Shown here: in pieces, positions 23,300 through 32,649 of the stretch
Position numbering within the stretch: position 1 is the stretch's first letter
Layout: the number at the start of each line of letters is the position of its first letter
Source: a virus
Reading direction: 5' to 3' (one strand)
Virus record (IMG/VR): IMGVR_UViG_3300047297_000301
Span: 35,691 to 99,690 of that record
Length of the DNA stretch: 64,000 bases
Translations under genes and position numbers: made by a program
Notes under the pieces: generated by a model
What the model saw: the letters and a program-made list of their open reading frames with translations, nothing else
The model's database searches: none
What the model was told of the DNA's origin: nothing

Positions 23300-25547
23300 A
23301 GTAATCTTCCCAATCGCCAAAACTATAATCACTACCAATATCTTGGTCAACGCCAATAGGGAATCCAGGTATACCGCAACCCCAATCGTGCTGAGTATTA
23401 CGCTTTAGTATTTCACAATATTGATCTACGTGCTCTTCTTTAACCAATGCCACGATTGAGTCGTGGACAAGCATGAAGATTTTTGCGTCAATGTTTTTTG
23501 TTGCAATTTCGTTTGCAGTTCGCATAGCTCCAAGTAAGTTAACGTCACTTGCAAGCGACTGCACTTCTGCATTAATACCACTTCGTACTTCGTGGGCGGC
23601 AATTCCTTTGTCGCTGGAAAATACATTAGGAAGGCGTCTTTTTCTTCCAAAAAAGCTGTAAGTATATCCATTTTGTTCAATAAATGATTTTCTGGTATCT
23701 AACCACTGCTTTAGTTTGCTAAATTTCTTAAAGTATTGCTTAATATCTTCTCTGGCTCTGTCAACTGGATATTCTTCACCAGTAGCTTTAGATACAGTCT
23801 GAGATACTTTGTTAGCGCCTGAACCATACAAGATACCGAATGAAATAGCTTTAGCACTTTGACGCTTGCCGCCATACTTCTTTTTAACTTCTTCTACAGG
23901 ACAGGTCAAATCAAACACCATTTTAGCAATAGTTGAGTGAAAATCTCCGCCACTAGAGAATACTTCTTGTAAGTTCTTGTCGCCTGACAACACAGCTGCA
24001 TAATACATTTCAGCTGTGGTCAAGTCTTGCGAAACGATCTTAAAACCCTCTGGAGCCTTGATGCAACCTTTGATAATAGGATTGTCGCGAGGTATTTGCT
24101 GAGCGTTGAACTTCCCAGAACTACTAAGCCTACCGCTAGTAGTAAATATAAGATTAAAATTTGTACGTATGCGACCATCACGGTCAAGCTCTGGTAAAAT
24201 CTTTGAAATATAGGTGTTTTGGATTTTTCCAAGTTGTCGAACCTTTAAAATCGCCGCAGGGAGTGGGTGCTCTTCTGACAACTGGTCGAGTACCTCAGCA
24301 TCTGTTGAGATTGCACCTGTAGCAGTTTTCTTTCCAGTGGGGGATAAACCAAGATAGTCAAAAAGAACAACGCGTAACTGCATAACACTGTTGGGATTAA
24401 ATATCTTTCCTGTATCCTGTTCAAAACGCTTAACAGCTTCAAAACCATATACCACCTGCTTAGCTTTCTCAATTTCTTCGTCAAGATACAAATTAGCTGC
24501 TGCCATTCGTTCTTGACTAATAGGGATTCCTACTTCTTCCATGTCCATTAAGAACAGTGTACCAGGAACAAGTATAGTTTCGTATACAAAACGTAATTTA
24601 TCATTAGCCTGTACTATAGGCCAAAATTTCATAAATAAGTCGTATGTTACGGCAGTATCAATACTAGCATAACGACTAATAGTGTTAAAAGGAATAAGGT
24701 CATAAGTAAAGTCATCTTGCAAGACGCCATTCTTAGCACAGTATTCTTTTTTGAAGTCGTCTAACTCTGAGTCATAGTCACCATAGTCTGTATATTTAAG
24801 TGCAAGTGACTTTAGACCATGTGAGTCAGTTTCGTCTAATACATAATGCATAACCATTGTATCATGTACTCGGCTACGATTAAATGTTAAACCTAAGTGA
24901 TAGGCTAGCATTTTATAGTCAAATTTCATGTTATGGAATACAATATAAAAAGTATTACAAATCTTTTGCAGTAATTCTATGCACTCTTCATCCATAGCAT
25001 CACATAAAATGTATCTGCCATGTTTAGATTTATAACTAATGGAAACACCAAGCACATATCCATCACGAGGATAAAGCCCAGTTGTTTCTGTGTCTAGTGC
25101 AACATAGCCTTGAGCATTTTCAAGAACTTCCAATAAGAACTCACGGGCTTCTTGAGTATTATCAATACCTTTGAAGTCACCTTCAGTTGCTGGACGTAGT
25201 GTGCCTTCCATATATTTATGGATACGATCACAAGCACGTTGAAAGTCTGGTTTACCTTCTGGCTTAAAAGCTAACATTGCAGGATTTGAAATAGCAATAA
25301 ACTTATCTGCAACTAATTGGCCAGCCATATTAGTTACTGATGTAATTTTAGCATATTCTTTAGCAGCTTCTGCACCTACAAGAATAACGTAGTCATAAGG
25401 CTCTAAGTCTACTTCTAAGTCTACATCTTTTTTAAGTAGTTTAGTAATAGGAACTGAACTCATGTGGTAATGGTCAAAATCAAAGTTAAAGTATTCACGA
25501 TACTTTGTACGATTTGGGGCTTTGTCAATTAATGCAATTTTTTTCAT
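23256..25547 (-). CDS. polA: DNA polymerase I (family A) with 3'-5' exonuclease
   Basis: 763 residues. Exonuclease motifs YVALDTETTGLYPRDG, FHNMKFDYKML and YASIDTAVTYDLF are followed by polymerase motif A (QDLTTAEMYYAA, where Asp replaces the usual DYSQIELR context), motif B RQSAKAISFGILYGSG and motif C MLVHDSIVA. The O-helix position equivalent to E. coli 762 is Phe. It has no 5' nuclease domain; that activity is the separate gene at 15381. Main replicative polymerase. Starts behind a short gap after the primase gene. Confidence 0.93.
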   Translation of the reverse strand: MKKIALIDKAPNRTKYREYFNFDFDHYHMSSVPITKLLKKDVDLEVDLEPYDYVILVGAEAAKEYAKITSVTNMAGQLVADKFIAISNPAMLAFKPEGKPDFQRACDRIHKYMEGTLRPATEGDFKGIDNTQEAREFLLEVLENAQGYVALDTETTGLYPRDGYVLGVSISYKSKHGRYILCDAMDEECIELLQKICNTFYIVFHNMKFDYKMLAYHLGLTFNRSRVHDTMVMHYVLDETDSHGLKSLALKYTDYGDYDSELDDFKKEYCAKNGVLQDDFTYDLIPFNTISRYASIDTAVTYDLFMKFWPIVQANDKLRFVYETILVPGTLFLMDMEEVGIPISQERMAAANLYLDEEIEKAKQVVYGFEAVKRFEQDTGKIFNPNSVMQLRVVLFDYLGLSPTGKKTATGAISTDAEVLDQLSEEHPLPAAILKVRQLGKIQNTYISKILPELDRDGRIRTNFNLIFTTSGRLSSSGKFNAQQIPRDNPIIKGCIKAPEGFKIVSQDLTTAEMYYAAVLSGDKNLQEVFSSGGDFHSTIAKMVFDLTCPVEEVKKKYGGKRQSAKAISFGILYGSGANKVSQTVSKATGEEYPVDRAREDIKQYFKKFSKLKQWLDTRKSFIEQNGYTYSFFGRKRRLPNVFSSDKGIAAHEVRSGINAEVQSLASDVNLLGAMRTANEIATKNIDAKIFMLVHDSIVALVKEEHVDQYCEILKRNTQHDWGCGIPGFPIGVDQDIGSDYSFGDWEDYYEVAGDRISRVQAG

Positions 25548-25575
25548 TTTAATACTTTCTTATAGCGTATTGTGG

Positions 25576-26430
25576 CTATTTGGTTATATATTCGGCAATC
25601 GAACGAACTTTAAATACATCAAGCTCACCTGGATCTTTGTCATCAGGTAGTTTGATAATTTCTACAATAAAGTTCTCTGCTTCAATTAGAGGTTTTAGGG
25701 CTTTGGCAGCTTTATCGCCTGCCTCGTCACCATCAAATAAAAGATATATATGAGTAATACCTTGTGCTTTAAACGGCAAAAGTTTTTGTTTTGTGTCATT
25801 TTGTAATGTGTTTGTGCCAAAAGCACATACTACGTTTTCTAAACCTTTATCATAAAGATTTAGCATATCAAACACCCCTTCTACAATTACCATTGATTGA
25901 TAACCGCTTGGAAGATGTGCAGGAAATACTGGCATACGAACACCGCTAGGGTAGTTAATATATCTTGGATTTCCGTTTGACAGAGTATGTCTACCAACAA
26001 ACACTACTATTTTACCAGTAATGTCTTTAACAGGAAATATAATTCTGTCTTGTAGTTTTTCAACTACGTTTGTGTAAAATGCTCCAAAGTATTTTAAAGT
26101 TTGGGGACTCACTCCACGGAACTGCTTTAGGTAAGGAGTGTGCCCGTTAGGTAACTCTAGTCCTAAGTGGCTTGTTTTTAGCTCATTTAATTTTTCCTTG
26201 AGAGCCGCAATCTTCATAGGTACAGGATTAGTAAAAACCCCATAATATTTAAATAAGTTTGTTTTAAAGCCACAACTAAAGCAATGAGCAACACCAGTAA
26301 CTCGATCAACACGAAAACTAGGATTGGAATCCTCGTGATCTGGGTTTAAGCATTTAATAAGGTAGTCGCGGCCCGACACGCTAAATGTTAAACTGTTTTT
26401 ATTAATTAGTTCTAGTACTGGATCGCTCAT
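25576..26430 (-). CDS. DNA primase (zinc-binding + TOPRIM)
   Basis: 284 residues. N-terminal CHC2-type zinc site (Cys27, His32, Cys50, Cys53) is followed by a TOPRIM domain with VIVEGVFDML (catalytic Glu) and LLFDGDEAG (DxD). The size matches the primase half of T7 gp4 without helicase. The helicase is the next gene upstream, 1 base away. Confidence 0.9.
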   Translation of the reverse strand: MSDPVLELINKNSLTFSVSGRDYLIKCLNPDHEDSNPSFRVDRVTGVAHCFSCGFKTNLFKYYGVFTNPVPMKIAALKEKLNELKTSHLGLELPNGHTPYLKQFRGVSPQTLKYFGAFYTNVVEKLQDRIIFPVKDITGKIVVFVGRHTLSNGNPRYINYPSGVRMPVFPAHLPSGYQSMVIVEGVFDMLNLYDKGLENVVCAFGTNTLQNDTKQKLLPFKAQGITHIYLLFDGDEAGDKAAKALKPLIEAENFIVEIIKLPDDKDPGELDVFKVRSIAEYITK

Positions 26431-26431
26431 T

Positions 26432-27820
26432 TTAATTCCATGGTAAGTCAGCGTTTGTGTCGTCTTGTTTTAGATCTTGAGATTGTGTTTTCTTGCCAGC
26501 TTTTTTAACAACTTCCTTAGCGGCAGGTTTATCCACTGACTGTGGGCTAATGCGTAAGGTATCCCAGTCGATCGGGCACGTAAATGCCATTTCCTTGCCC
26601 CCGCGAATCTTAGTGGTCTCAAACGAGATTGCATTAGTTTCTTTGTCATGCGCTTCCATTGTAAGGGCGATATCTGCTGCGTCCAAGATGCCCTTGGCAA
26701 ATCGCGCCTCACCACTTGCGTCGATTTGGTACGGAGATACAAGGACGATCTCGTACTTTCGCGCAAGGTTTTTGAGCTTTTTGGATATTTCAATTTGAGG
26801 TTTCCAGTCATATTGATCCGTGCCTTCTAGTACAATTTGGTTAATGTAATCTACAACTACAACTTTTAGTTTATCGCCAAACTTTGCTTTGGCTTTACCA
26901 ATATGCAGGTCAATACTGCTTAGGGTAAGATCACGATCGTCAACAATAATCATTTGATTATCTACTTTAAGTGTATGATTTCGTACTAGATGTTCTTCAA
27001 ATTTAAATCTATCTCTGTGACGCATAAATTCTGTAATAGTAGGATCAGCATCTTGGAACATTCCTGCTCGGGCTTTTACTACTCGAAGAACTTCATCGTC
27101 AGTTAGTTTGTGTTGTTTGAGATTCTGCAGGTTCACATTGGCTAAAATAGCCATGTTACGCTCCATTGTCTCTTGAGCCGTCATTTCTATTGAGAAGTAA
27201 ATGCTGCTATTACCAGATTCATACTGATTAACAAAGATATTACTACTAGTAATAGATTTGCCAGATCCACGCTTTCCTCCGACGAGGATGAGTTCCTGGC
27301 GAGCCACTCCGCCAAGCACAGCGTCAAAAGTATTATTAAGACCCAAATAAACACGTTCTTTCTCCAAATCATCAGGATGACGAAACATCATCATGTCAGC
27401 CATTGTAAATACTTTCTCACTGGTGTGAGTCTTTTCTTCGATTGTTAATGCTAGGCTTGCTAAGTTATCTTTTATTTCGTTTGAATCGTAAAGCGGTAGT
27501 TTGTCTACAAATTTGTCTAATAATTTTACTGTTTCATTTTGTGTATACTGATCTATTAGCGCATCTAGCGCTACTTCAGCTGAAACGTCAGGCACCTCGG
27601 TTAACCGAAGGGTTGCTAACGTCTTGGACGCTGGACCCTCCCTTAAGGTTAGCTCAAGATCGTCAAATGACGGAACGGCACTGTATTTCTCGTAATACTT
27701 ATTTATAGCACCGTACAAGGAAGAGTACGCAGCGTCCAAAAATACTAACTTAAGTTTAGCCCAGATATCTAGGTTTCGCTCAGTTAGCAATTTATTTAAG
27801 ACTACTGCTGATGTATCCAA
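26432..27820 (-). CDS. dnaB: replicative DNA helicase (DnaB-like)
   Basis: 462 residues. The RecA-fold core carries Walker A VGGKRGSGKS, IYFSIEMTAQETMERN (H1a), VVVDYINQI (Walker B/H2) and a C-terminal PYQIDASGEARFAKG (H3/H4). Shorter than bacterial DnaB at the N-terminus. It ends in a Pro/Trp acidic tail NADLPWN, also seen at the end of the replication-type protein at 49726-50739. Confidence 0.88.
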   Translation of the reverse strand: MDTSAVVLNKLLTERNLDIWAKLKLVFLDAAYSSLYGAINKYYEKYSAVPSFDDLELTLREGPASKTLATLRLTEVPDVSAEVALDALIDQYTQNETVKLLDKFVDKLPLYDSNEIKDNLASLALTIEEKTHTSEKVFTMADMMMFRHPDDLEKERVYLGLNNTFDAVLGGVARQELILVGGKRGSGKSITSSNIFVNQYESGNSSIYFSIEMTAQETMERNMAILANVNLQNLKQHKLTDDEVLRVVKARAGMFQDADPTITEFMRHRDRFKFEEHLVRNHTLKVDNQMIIVDDRDLTLSSIDLHIGKAKAKFGDKLKVVVVDYINQIVLEGTDQYDWKPQIEISKKLKNLARKYEIVLVSPYQIDASGEARFAKGILDAADIALTMEAHDKETNAISFETTKIRGGKEMAFTCPIDWDTLRISPQSVDKPAAKEVVKKAGKKTQSQDLKQDDTNADLPWN

Positions 27821-27822
27821 GA

Positions 27823-28122
27823 TTACCCTACTTTCGATTCGTTATCAATAATAACTTGGTCAATAATTTCTGTGACTTTATAGAGAACAGACTCTCTTAA
27901 TTTTTTAATATCTTGTTGATAAGCAGTATCTTTGTCATATAGTAGACTCAACTGCTCATGCGTAATTAGTTGTTGTAATCCAAAATAGATATGGTCATAT
28001 GCCATAGTCGATTCAGGCATAATTTCTATTTGTACAGCTTTGCCATAGTTGTGAACGGCTTGTTTGACAACTTCTTCTATTGTAAAGGAGTCGTTGTCAT
28101 GATATGTAAGTTTAACTTTCAT
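27823..28122 (-). CDS. small hypothetical protein in replication operon
   Basis: 99 residues from the ATG at 28122; the longer frame reads back through the terminator hairpin and is unlikely. Mostly helical, acidic and Ile/Gln-rich. No motif. It directly precedes the helicase gene (2-base gap). Confidence 0.5.
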   Translation of the reverse strand: MKVKLTYHDNDSFTIEEVVKQAVHNYGKAVQIEIMPESTMAYDHIYFGLQQLITHEQLSLLYDKDTAYQQDIKKLRESVLYKVTEIIDQVIIDNESKVG

Positions 28123-28139
28123 ACTCGACTCTCTAAAGT

Positions 28140-28174
28140 AAAAAAGGTCGGGAGCTCTTTGAAAACTCCCGACC
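28140..28174 (-). terminator. intrinsic terminator after multi-HTH gene
   Basis: 9-bp stem GGTCGGGAG / CTCCCGACC followed on the minus strand by TTTTTTA; 21 bases past the 28195 stop. Confidence 0.88.
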
Positions 28175-28194
28175 AATCGTTTTATAAAACTAGA

Positions 28195-28941
28195 TTAAGC
28201 AGCAGCTTTGGCTTCTGCTTTGGCTTTCTTAGCAGCACCATCATAGTCAGCAACTTTGATGCCACGACGTGTCAACAATGTACGAAGACCACGTTCTGTT
28301 TTGTCAACAGCTTTAGCAATGTCAGCAACAGTCATACCAGTAATGCGATCACCTAAAGCGGTAACAGGATCAACTGTCTCTTTTGCATGAGAAACACGCT
28401 GTGCGGGAATCTTAGCAATTTGACCTTTGCGTGTCAGACTCAAAGCCTTACCACGGACAGAAGCAACTGTCTTGTTCAATGCACTAGCGATATCTTCGAT
28501 GAAGCTACCTGCATCAGCCATAGCGATAAACTTAGCTTCTTCAGCTTCAGTATATGTACGAGCCACTTCAACTTTTTCAGCAGGCTTAACAGAACCTGTC
28601 AATTCCAAAGCCAAGAGTTTACCTTGAATTTGTTTTGCGGAAAAAGAGCCACCAGCAAATGCTTCGGCGATTTCTTTGTAAGTCAGATTACCAGCGTTGT
28701 TAACAACGAAGTCTGACAAGTCAGCGCTTTGTTCAGGTGTAAATGCGCTAGTCTTTTCTTTAGCCATAGAAGCTACTTCAAAATCCATTTGACGGAGTTT
28801 AGAAGCAACAGAACGAGTTGTGAAACCAAGGGCTTCAGCGGCTTGTTCAACAGTGTTAACGCTAACGGGGGATTGTCCACCAACCATGTTGGTTAATTGA
28901 GCAACGGCTTCGTCAGACCACTTTTTTGTTTTTTCAGTCAT
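28195..28941 (-). CDS. tandem helix-turn-helix DNA-binding protein
   Basis: 248 residues that read as four successive small HTH-like units, each with an Ala/Ile-rich helix then [ST]-x-[RK]-[SG]-[VL]-x-x-[KR]-L: EAAEALGFTTRSVASKLRQM, IAEAFAG...AKQIQGKLLAL, IASALNKTVASVRGKALSL and IAKAVDKTERGLRTLLTRRG. It ends in a Lys/Ala-rich basic tail. Units resemble the single-HTH family at 50741, 52421, 53251 and 57033. Probably a DNA-binding regulator or nucleoid protein; own terminator. Confidence 0.65.
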   Translation of the reverse strand: MTEKTKKWSDEAVAQLTNMVGGQSPVSVNTVEQAAEALGFTTRSVASKLRQMDFEVASMAKEKTSAFTPEQSADLSDFVVNNAGNLTYKEIAEAFAGGSFSAKQIQGKLLALELTGSVKPAEKVEVARTYTEAEEAKFIAMADAGSFIEDIASALNKTVASVRGKALSLTRKGQIAKIPAQRVSHAKETVDPVTALGDRITGMTVADIAKAVDKTERGLRTLLTRRGIKVADYDGAAKKAKAEAKAAA

Positions 28942-29695
28942 TTTTTATTTCTTTCAAGAAATTATTTAAGTTTGTGATAATTGTAATACCGAGAGACTCG
29001 GCTTTTTTGCGTTTTGAACTACCTTTATCTTCTTCATCAACTAAATAATCTGTGGCTTTCGTCACAGACTCTACTGGTGTGTAGCCTGCCTCTTCTAATG
29101 CTTTGTAGGCTTCTGCTTTAGTTTTATAAGAAGATAATTTTCCTGTGATACAAATAGTTTTTTGATTAGTATTTGTACTGGAATTCTTTTGAGATTTAAA
29201 CGAGAAAGGCAAAAACTCTCTCATCTCTTGGAAATCAGTTTCAAGCCAAGCAACTAAGTTTTGTGTAACTTTGTCGCCAAGTCCAGCTTGCTTGCAAGTA
29301 GTGTAACTGATCTCGTCTACAGATGTAACTACTTCACACAATTTCTTACTTGCGGTCGAACCAACTAATGGAATAGAAAAACTTGCAATAACTGTTGCTA
29401 GGTCAGCAGATTTACTGCGTTCAATTTCGTCTAACAGTTTTAGTGCTACTTTTTCACTTCCGAGTGATTCAACAACTTGTTCTGAATCAAGATAAAACAA
29501 TTCAGTAATATCTGACAAGCCAAGTTTTTCAACTGTGCGAGAACCCATACCTTTAATACCAAGAGTCTTACAGAAGTGTTCGACCTTTTTATTTAACTGA
29601 GCACCACAAGCCGTGTTTCTACAAAAGAGCTGATCGTTGACCAGTTCTAAAGGATAATTACAGCAGGGGCATTCGGTTGGTATTTCGATTCTCAT
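28934..29695 (-). CDS. NAD+-dependent DNA ligase, C-terminal subunit (Zn finger, HhH, BRCT)
   Basis: 253 residues corresponding only to the back half of bacterial LigA: four-Cys zinc finger (CPCC...FCRNTACG), helix-hairpin-helix repeats (IKGMGSRTVEKLG), and a C-terminal BRCT domain (ICITGKLSSYKTKAEAYKAL). The adenylation half is the separate gene 29782-30738. The 86-bp gap between them holds a promoter, so this is a true split, not a simple frameshift. T5-like phages also have two-subunit NAD ligases. Confidence 0.88.
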   Translation of the reverse strand: MRIEIPTECPCCNYPLELVNDQLFCRNTACGAQLNKKVEHFCKTLGIKGMGSRTVEKLGLSDITELFYLDSEQVVESLGSEKVALKLLDEIERSKSADLATVIASFSIPLVGSTASKKLCEVVTSVDEISYTTCKQAGLGDKVTQNLVAWLETDFQEMREFLPFSFKSQKNSSTNTNQKTICITGKLSSYKTKAEAYKALEEAGYTPVESVTKATDYLVDEEDKGSSKRKKAESLGITIITNLNNFLKEIKND

Positions 29696-29720
29696 AGTTT
29701 ATTTATCAATTTAAGTATCT

Positions 29721-29749
29721 ATTATACTAGATTAAGTCGCCTAGGACAA
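29721..29749 (-). promoter_or_regulatory. promoter between ligase subunit genes (minus strand)
   Basis: Minus strand TTGTCC, 17-bp spacer, TATAAT (29721-29726), 26 bases before the C-terminal ligase subunit start. Confidence 0.75.
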
Positions 29750-29781
29750 GTGAAAATTTCTTTTGCCCTAAGCCAAAAATT

Positions 29782-30738
29782 TTAAGCATCTACTTTGTGT
29801 AGTATGCAAGGGATAATTTCACCCGATCTAATTATGGCTACGGTGTCTCCTATTTGGAGATCCAGCATTTCAATAAAACCAGGATTATTAAGAGTAGCCC
29901 TACTGACTAGAGCATCACCAATATAAACAGGCTCAAGAATAGCAACTGGAGTAACCTTACCACTTTTGCCAACTTGCCATTCAACATCAAGGAGTTTTGT
30001 TTCAACATGAGCCTGTCGTTCTTTTTTAGCATATGCACCACGGGGATGTTTGCTAGTATACCCTAAGTCTTGGAATACTTGTGTGTCGTTTACACGAAAC
30101 ACAACACCATCGCAAGGGTATACTTTGTCTAAGTCAGGCTCACTGATTACATTGAAACCATACTGTTTTAATATGTTCAGCTCTGCTCGATACGTTGTTG
30201 TAATACTAGGCTGAGCACCATATGCAAAGAAACTTACTGCACGGGTACTAAACTCTGTTGAATCTTTTAAGTTAAGAGAACCTGCTGCATAATTACGAGC
30301 ATTTTCAATATAACTTGGAGCAACAATCTCACCAGTAACTTGATAGATTCCTGTTAGTGGAATTGTGTGCGGTACTAAACCAGTATGACTAAGAATCTTG
30401 TCAGTAATAATTTGACCTTCAACACCATCACCACGAGTTAACGCACGTACAAGGTTGCCATCCACATACAATAAGCTAATAGCAGCACCATCGAGCTTGG
30501 CAGTAGTAACAATATCGCTGATACCATCCAAAGGACGCTTTTGATTTTCATCTTCATAATACTTTTGCAGTGAATACATTTGATAAACATGACGCTCGAC
30601 ATTGCCGTGTTGCTTAGCACCTATGGCATTATATCCGATAGACTCTGCAAGTCTATCGAACTGGTCGTCAGTAATGATCGGAGCACCACTATAGTAGGCT
30701 CGTGAAGCTAGATTTAAATATTGTTCAAGTTTGTTCAT
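29782..30738 (-). CDS. NAD+-dependent DNA ligase, adenylation/OB subunit
   Basis: 318 residues covering the nucleotidyltransferase and OB domains of LigA. AMP-accepting Lys81 lies in TTAKLDGAAISLLY (KxDG); other motifs: TRGDGVEGQ, VTGEIV, DGVVFRVN, WQVGKSGKVTPVA and the OB segment GDTVAIIRSGEIIP. It lacks zinc, HhH and BRCT parts, supplied by 28934-29695. The pair should form the functional ligase. Confidence 0.9.
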   Translation of the reverse strand: MNKLEQYLNLASRAYYSGAPIITDDQFDRLAESIGYNAIGAKQHGNVERHVYQMYSLQKYYEDENQKRPLDGISDIVTTAKLDGAAISLLYVDGNLVRALTRGDGVEGQIITDKILSHTGLVPHTIPLTGIYQVTGEIVAPSYIENARNYAAGSLNLKDSTEFSTRAVSFFAYGAQPSITTTYRAELNILKQYGFNVISEPDLDKVYPCDGVVFRVNDTQVFQDLGYTSKHPRGAYAKKERQAHVETKLLDVEWQVGKSGKVTPVAILEPVYIGDALVSRATLNNPGFIEMLDLQIGDTVAIIRSGEIIPCILHKVDA

Positions 30739-30745
30739 AAGTATT

Positions 30746-30774
30746 ATTATAACATTTTAAACTAAGCGTTTCAA
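30746..30774 (-). promoter_or_regulatory. promoter for ligase adenylation subunit (minus strand)
   Basis: Minus strand TTGAAA, 17-bp spacer, TATAAT (30746-30751), 8 bases before the ATG at 30738, so the leader would be nearly absent. Confidence 0.75.
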
Positions 30775-30776
30775 GT

Positions 30777-31058
30777 TTATTTTTCTTTTATCTTGTCTGA
30801 GAAGTATTCAATAACTTCTTTGCCTTCGGCTTGAGCACAAATGTCAAACAGTCCGTAAAGTAGCGAATGAATATTTTCAATAGATGCTGGAATTGAAATA
30901 CCTTCGCGTGAAGGAACCCAGTCACCTTCATAACTTAAAAAGTACTTGCGTAGCTGAACATAAATTACATCTCGGAACTCATTGACTACTAACTTTACCT
31001 GAAAGCCTTTTTCCATGTTTTCTTCGATTAATCGTTCATATAGGATATTAGCATCCAT
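30777..31058 (-). CDS. PC4-like ssDNA-binding domain protein (possible)
   Basis: 93 residues. The segment VVNEFRDVIYVQLRKYFLSY then GDWVPSREGISIP follows the PC4/p15 transcription-coactivator fold pattern (eFrG..yl.iRkyy..dge..PtrkGisl). Such small proteins bind ssDNA. The match is by pattern only. One base overlap with the upstream gene. Confidence 0.5.
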   Translation of the reverse strand: MDANILYERLIEENMEKGFQVKLVVNEFRDVIYVQLRKYFLSYEGDWVPSREGISIPASIENIHSLLYGLFDICAQAEGKEVIEYFSDKIKEK

Positions 31059-31684
31059 TATATTCTAACTCCCATTTGTCGTAAATGCTCAAGACTGGCT
31101 AGTTCAGCTGCTTCTTGATATGCGTTTTGTTGCCAACGTTCAGCAAGCAACCAAATTCTGTAAACAAAACCATGCTTGTCTGTTTTTTGTTCTGCATCAA
31201 TGCGTGCAGTAGAGTCATAGCGCGAACTATAAACTACTTCACCAACTTTAAACCTGTCACGAACTGCGCCGTCTGGAATCATTTCAGGAGTAAAATAGCT
31301 TGATCCAGGTACACGAATTGGTACTGAATTACCTTCTAGGATATCTTTAATAAAACGGCTACTGCGATATGTCATTTTTGAAATAGCATCCACAGTTTCG
31401 CCATTTAAGTATTCTGAAATAATATAAACTTTTTCTTCTTGCGTTGCAGGTTTACCACGCAGTTGTGACTTGCGTTCTGAAATACGAGATTGTTTTTGTT
31501 TATATTCATCAATAATAGTACCTAGTCTGGTAGTATTATAAGCCATGCCTAAAATAGCACACGCGTCTTTTTTGGTAATTGGTTTCTTACCTTCTTCAAC
31601 AGGATCAAGTAGTTTAATGACTCGTGCAATATTTACATCAGTCATCAATTCTGTTTCTAGTTGGGGACGTTTACGTGTTGCCAT
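31058..31684 (-). CDS. conserved phage protein with HTH segments
   Basis: 208 residues. Contains two HTH-like stretches (ITKKDACAILGMAYNTTRL; EYLNGETVDAISKMTYRSSR) followed by a beta-rich C-terminal region (VGEVVYSSRYDSTARI, GFVYRIWLLAE). Probably DNA-binding. RBS AAAGGAATAAAATGG. It follows the small HTH gene's terminator. Confidence 0.55.
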   Translation of the reverse strand: MATRKRPQLETELMTDVNIARVIKLLDPVEEGKKPITKKDACAILGMAYNTTRLGTIIDEYKQKQSRISERKSQLRGKPATQEEKVYIISEYLNGETVDAISKMTYRSSRFIKDILEGNSVPIRVPGSSYFTPEMIPDGAVRDRFKVGEVVYSSRYDSTARIDAEQKTDKHGFVYRIWLLAERWQQNAYQEAAELASLEHLRQMGVRI

Positions 31685-31707
31685 TTTATTCCTTTGTTAT
31701 TAAAACG

Positions 31708-31732
31708 AAAAAAGGCGGCACAGAGCCGCCTT
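31708..31732 (-). terminator. intrinsic terminator
   Basis: 8-bp stem AAGGCGGC / GCCGCCTT followed on the minus strand by TTTTTTCG, 4 bases past the 31736 stop. Confidence 0.85.
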
Positions 31733-31735
31733 GAA

Positions 31736-32092
31736 TTACTTCAATATTGATAAGAAGTACACTGCTGCTTTACCAGTCAGTTTGCTAAGAATGTCTTCGT
31801 CAACTTCTTTGCCTGCTGCCTCAATAGCTGTGCGAAGTTCAGCGATTGAAGAATCTTTTGACACACGTTTTGTGCCTTCACCGCTAGGTGCTTTTGTTTT
31901 TGTTGTGGAAGCACCCGCTTCTTTTTTCACATAAACACCAGCTTGTACTAGTACCATGCGAACGCCATTAGGCGACATTTCAATTTCTTCTGCAATATCT
32001 TTGATAATTTCAGTAGAGGATTCAGGTGTTGGGCCTGCACCTTCGTATTTAGCAATTACTTCTGCTTTGAGTTCTTCTGTCCAAGTTGCCAT
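31736..32092 (-). CDS. small HTH protein, divergent member of the phage HTH family
   Basis: 118 residues: N-terminal HTH (DIAEEIEMSPNGVRMVLVQA, then GVYVKKEAGAS), linker with GTKRVSKD, then a C-terminal helical part. The layout (HTH, K-rich linker, helix pair) is the same as in the proteins at 50741, 52421, 53251 and 57033, although identity is low. Regulator by inference. Confidence 0.6.
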   Translation of the reverse strand: MATWTEELKAEVIAKYEGAGPTPESSTEIIKDIAEEIEMSPNGVRMVLVQAGVYVKKEAGASTTKTKAPSGEGTKRVSKDSSIAELRTAIEAAGKEVDEDILSKLTGKAAVYFLSILK

Positions 32093-32104
32093 TGTTTTCT
32101 TTCT

Positions 32105-32353
32105 TTAGTGTATATTTTTATCTGTTTTTAGATTACCTGTTTTAATCAGGTCGTTTTCAATTAACGCATTATAAGCTGCTTCATACGCACAAACTAAACT
32201 GTACAAATTGTCTGTTGGGATTAGACTATTTGGTAAGCCGTCAGGAGAAGTATGTGTGGCTACACACATTTCTTCAATTTTAGTACGAATCTGTAAACTT
32301 ATTTTAACTGCATCTGTTAATATTTCGCTATCCCATGTTCTAAACTTAGACAT
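32105..32353 (-). CDS. small hypothetical protein
   Basis: 82 residues from the ATG at 32353 that overlaps the upstream stop; the longer frame would run through the upstream gene. Helical, no motif seen. Confidence 0.45.
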   Translation of the reverse strand: MSKFRTWDSEILTDAVKISLQIRTKIEEMCVATHTSPDGLPNSLIPTDNLYSLVCAYEAAYNALIENDLIKTGNLKTDKNIH

Positions 32354-32618
32354 AATCTGTGGTAATGTCTGACATTTGCTCAGGGTTAAACTTACGATAG
32401 TTATGCTTAAGATCAAACTGTTCAAGCATTGTCATAGTTTGCTCATGCTGTGCTGACTTCAATGCCGAGAATTCACGACAAAAAACTGCAAACTCATCTT
32501 CAGGCATTTGTGAAACATCAATGGCTTCAACAAATTTAGTTGGACCAAACAAAGGAATTGCAGCACGCTTTGATTCTGTGCCGTCTGCTTTTGTATAAGT
32601 GAATTCTAAAAAGTTCAT
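32346..32618 (-). CDS. small hypothetical protein
   Basis: 90 residues starting MNFLEFTYTKADGTESKRAAI with a beta N-terminus and helical remainder. First gene behind the promoter at 32650-32678; RBS GAAAGAAACGC is weak. Not recognised. Confidence 0.5.
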   Translation of the reverse strand: MNFLEFTYTKADGTESKRAAIPLFGPTKFVEAIDVSQMPEDEFAVFCREFSALKSAQHEQTMTMLEQFDLKHNYRKFNPEQMSDITTDYV

Positions 32619-32649
32619 AGTATGCGTTTCTTTCGTAAATTAAGTATAT

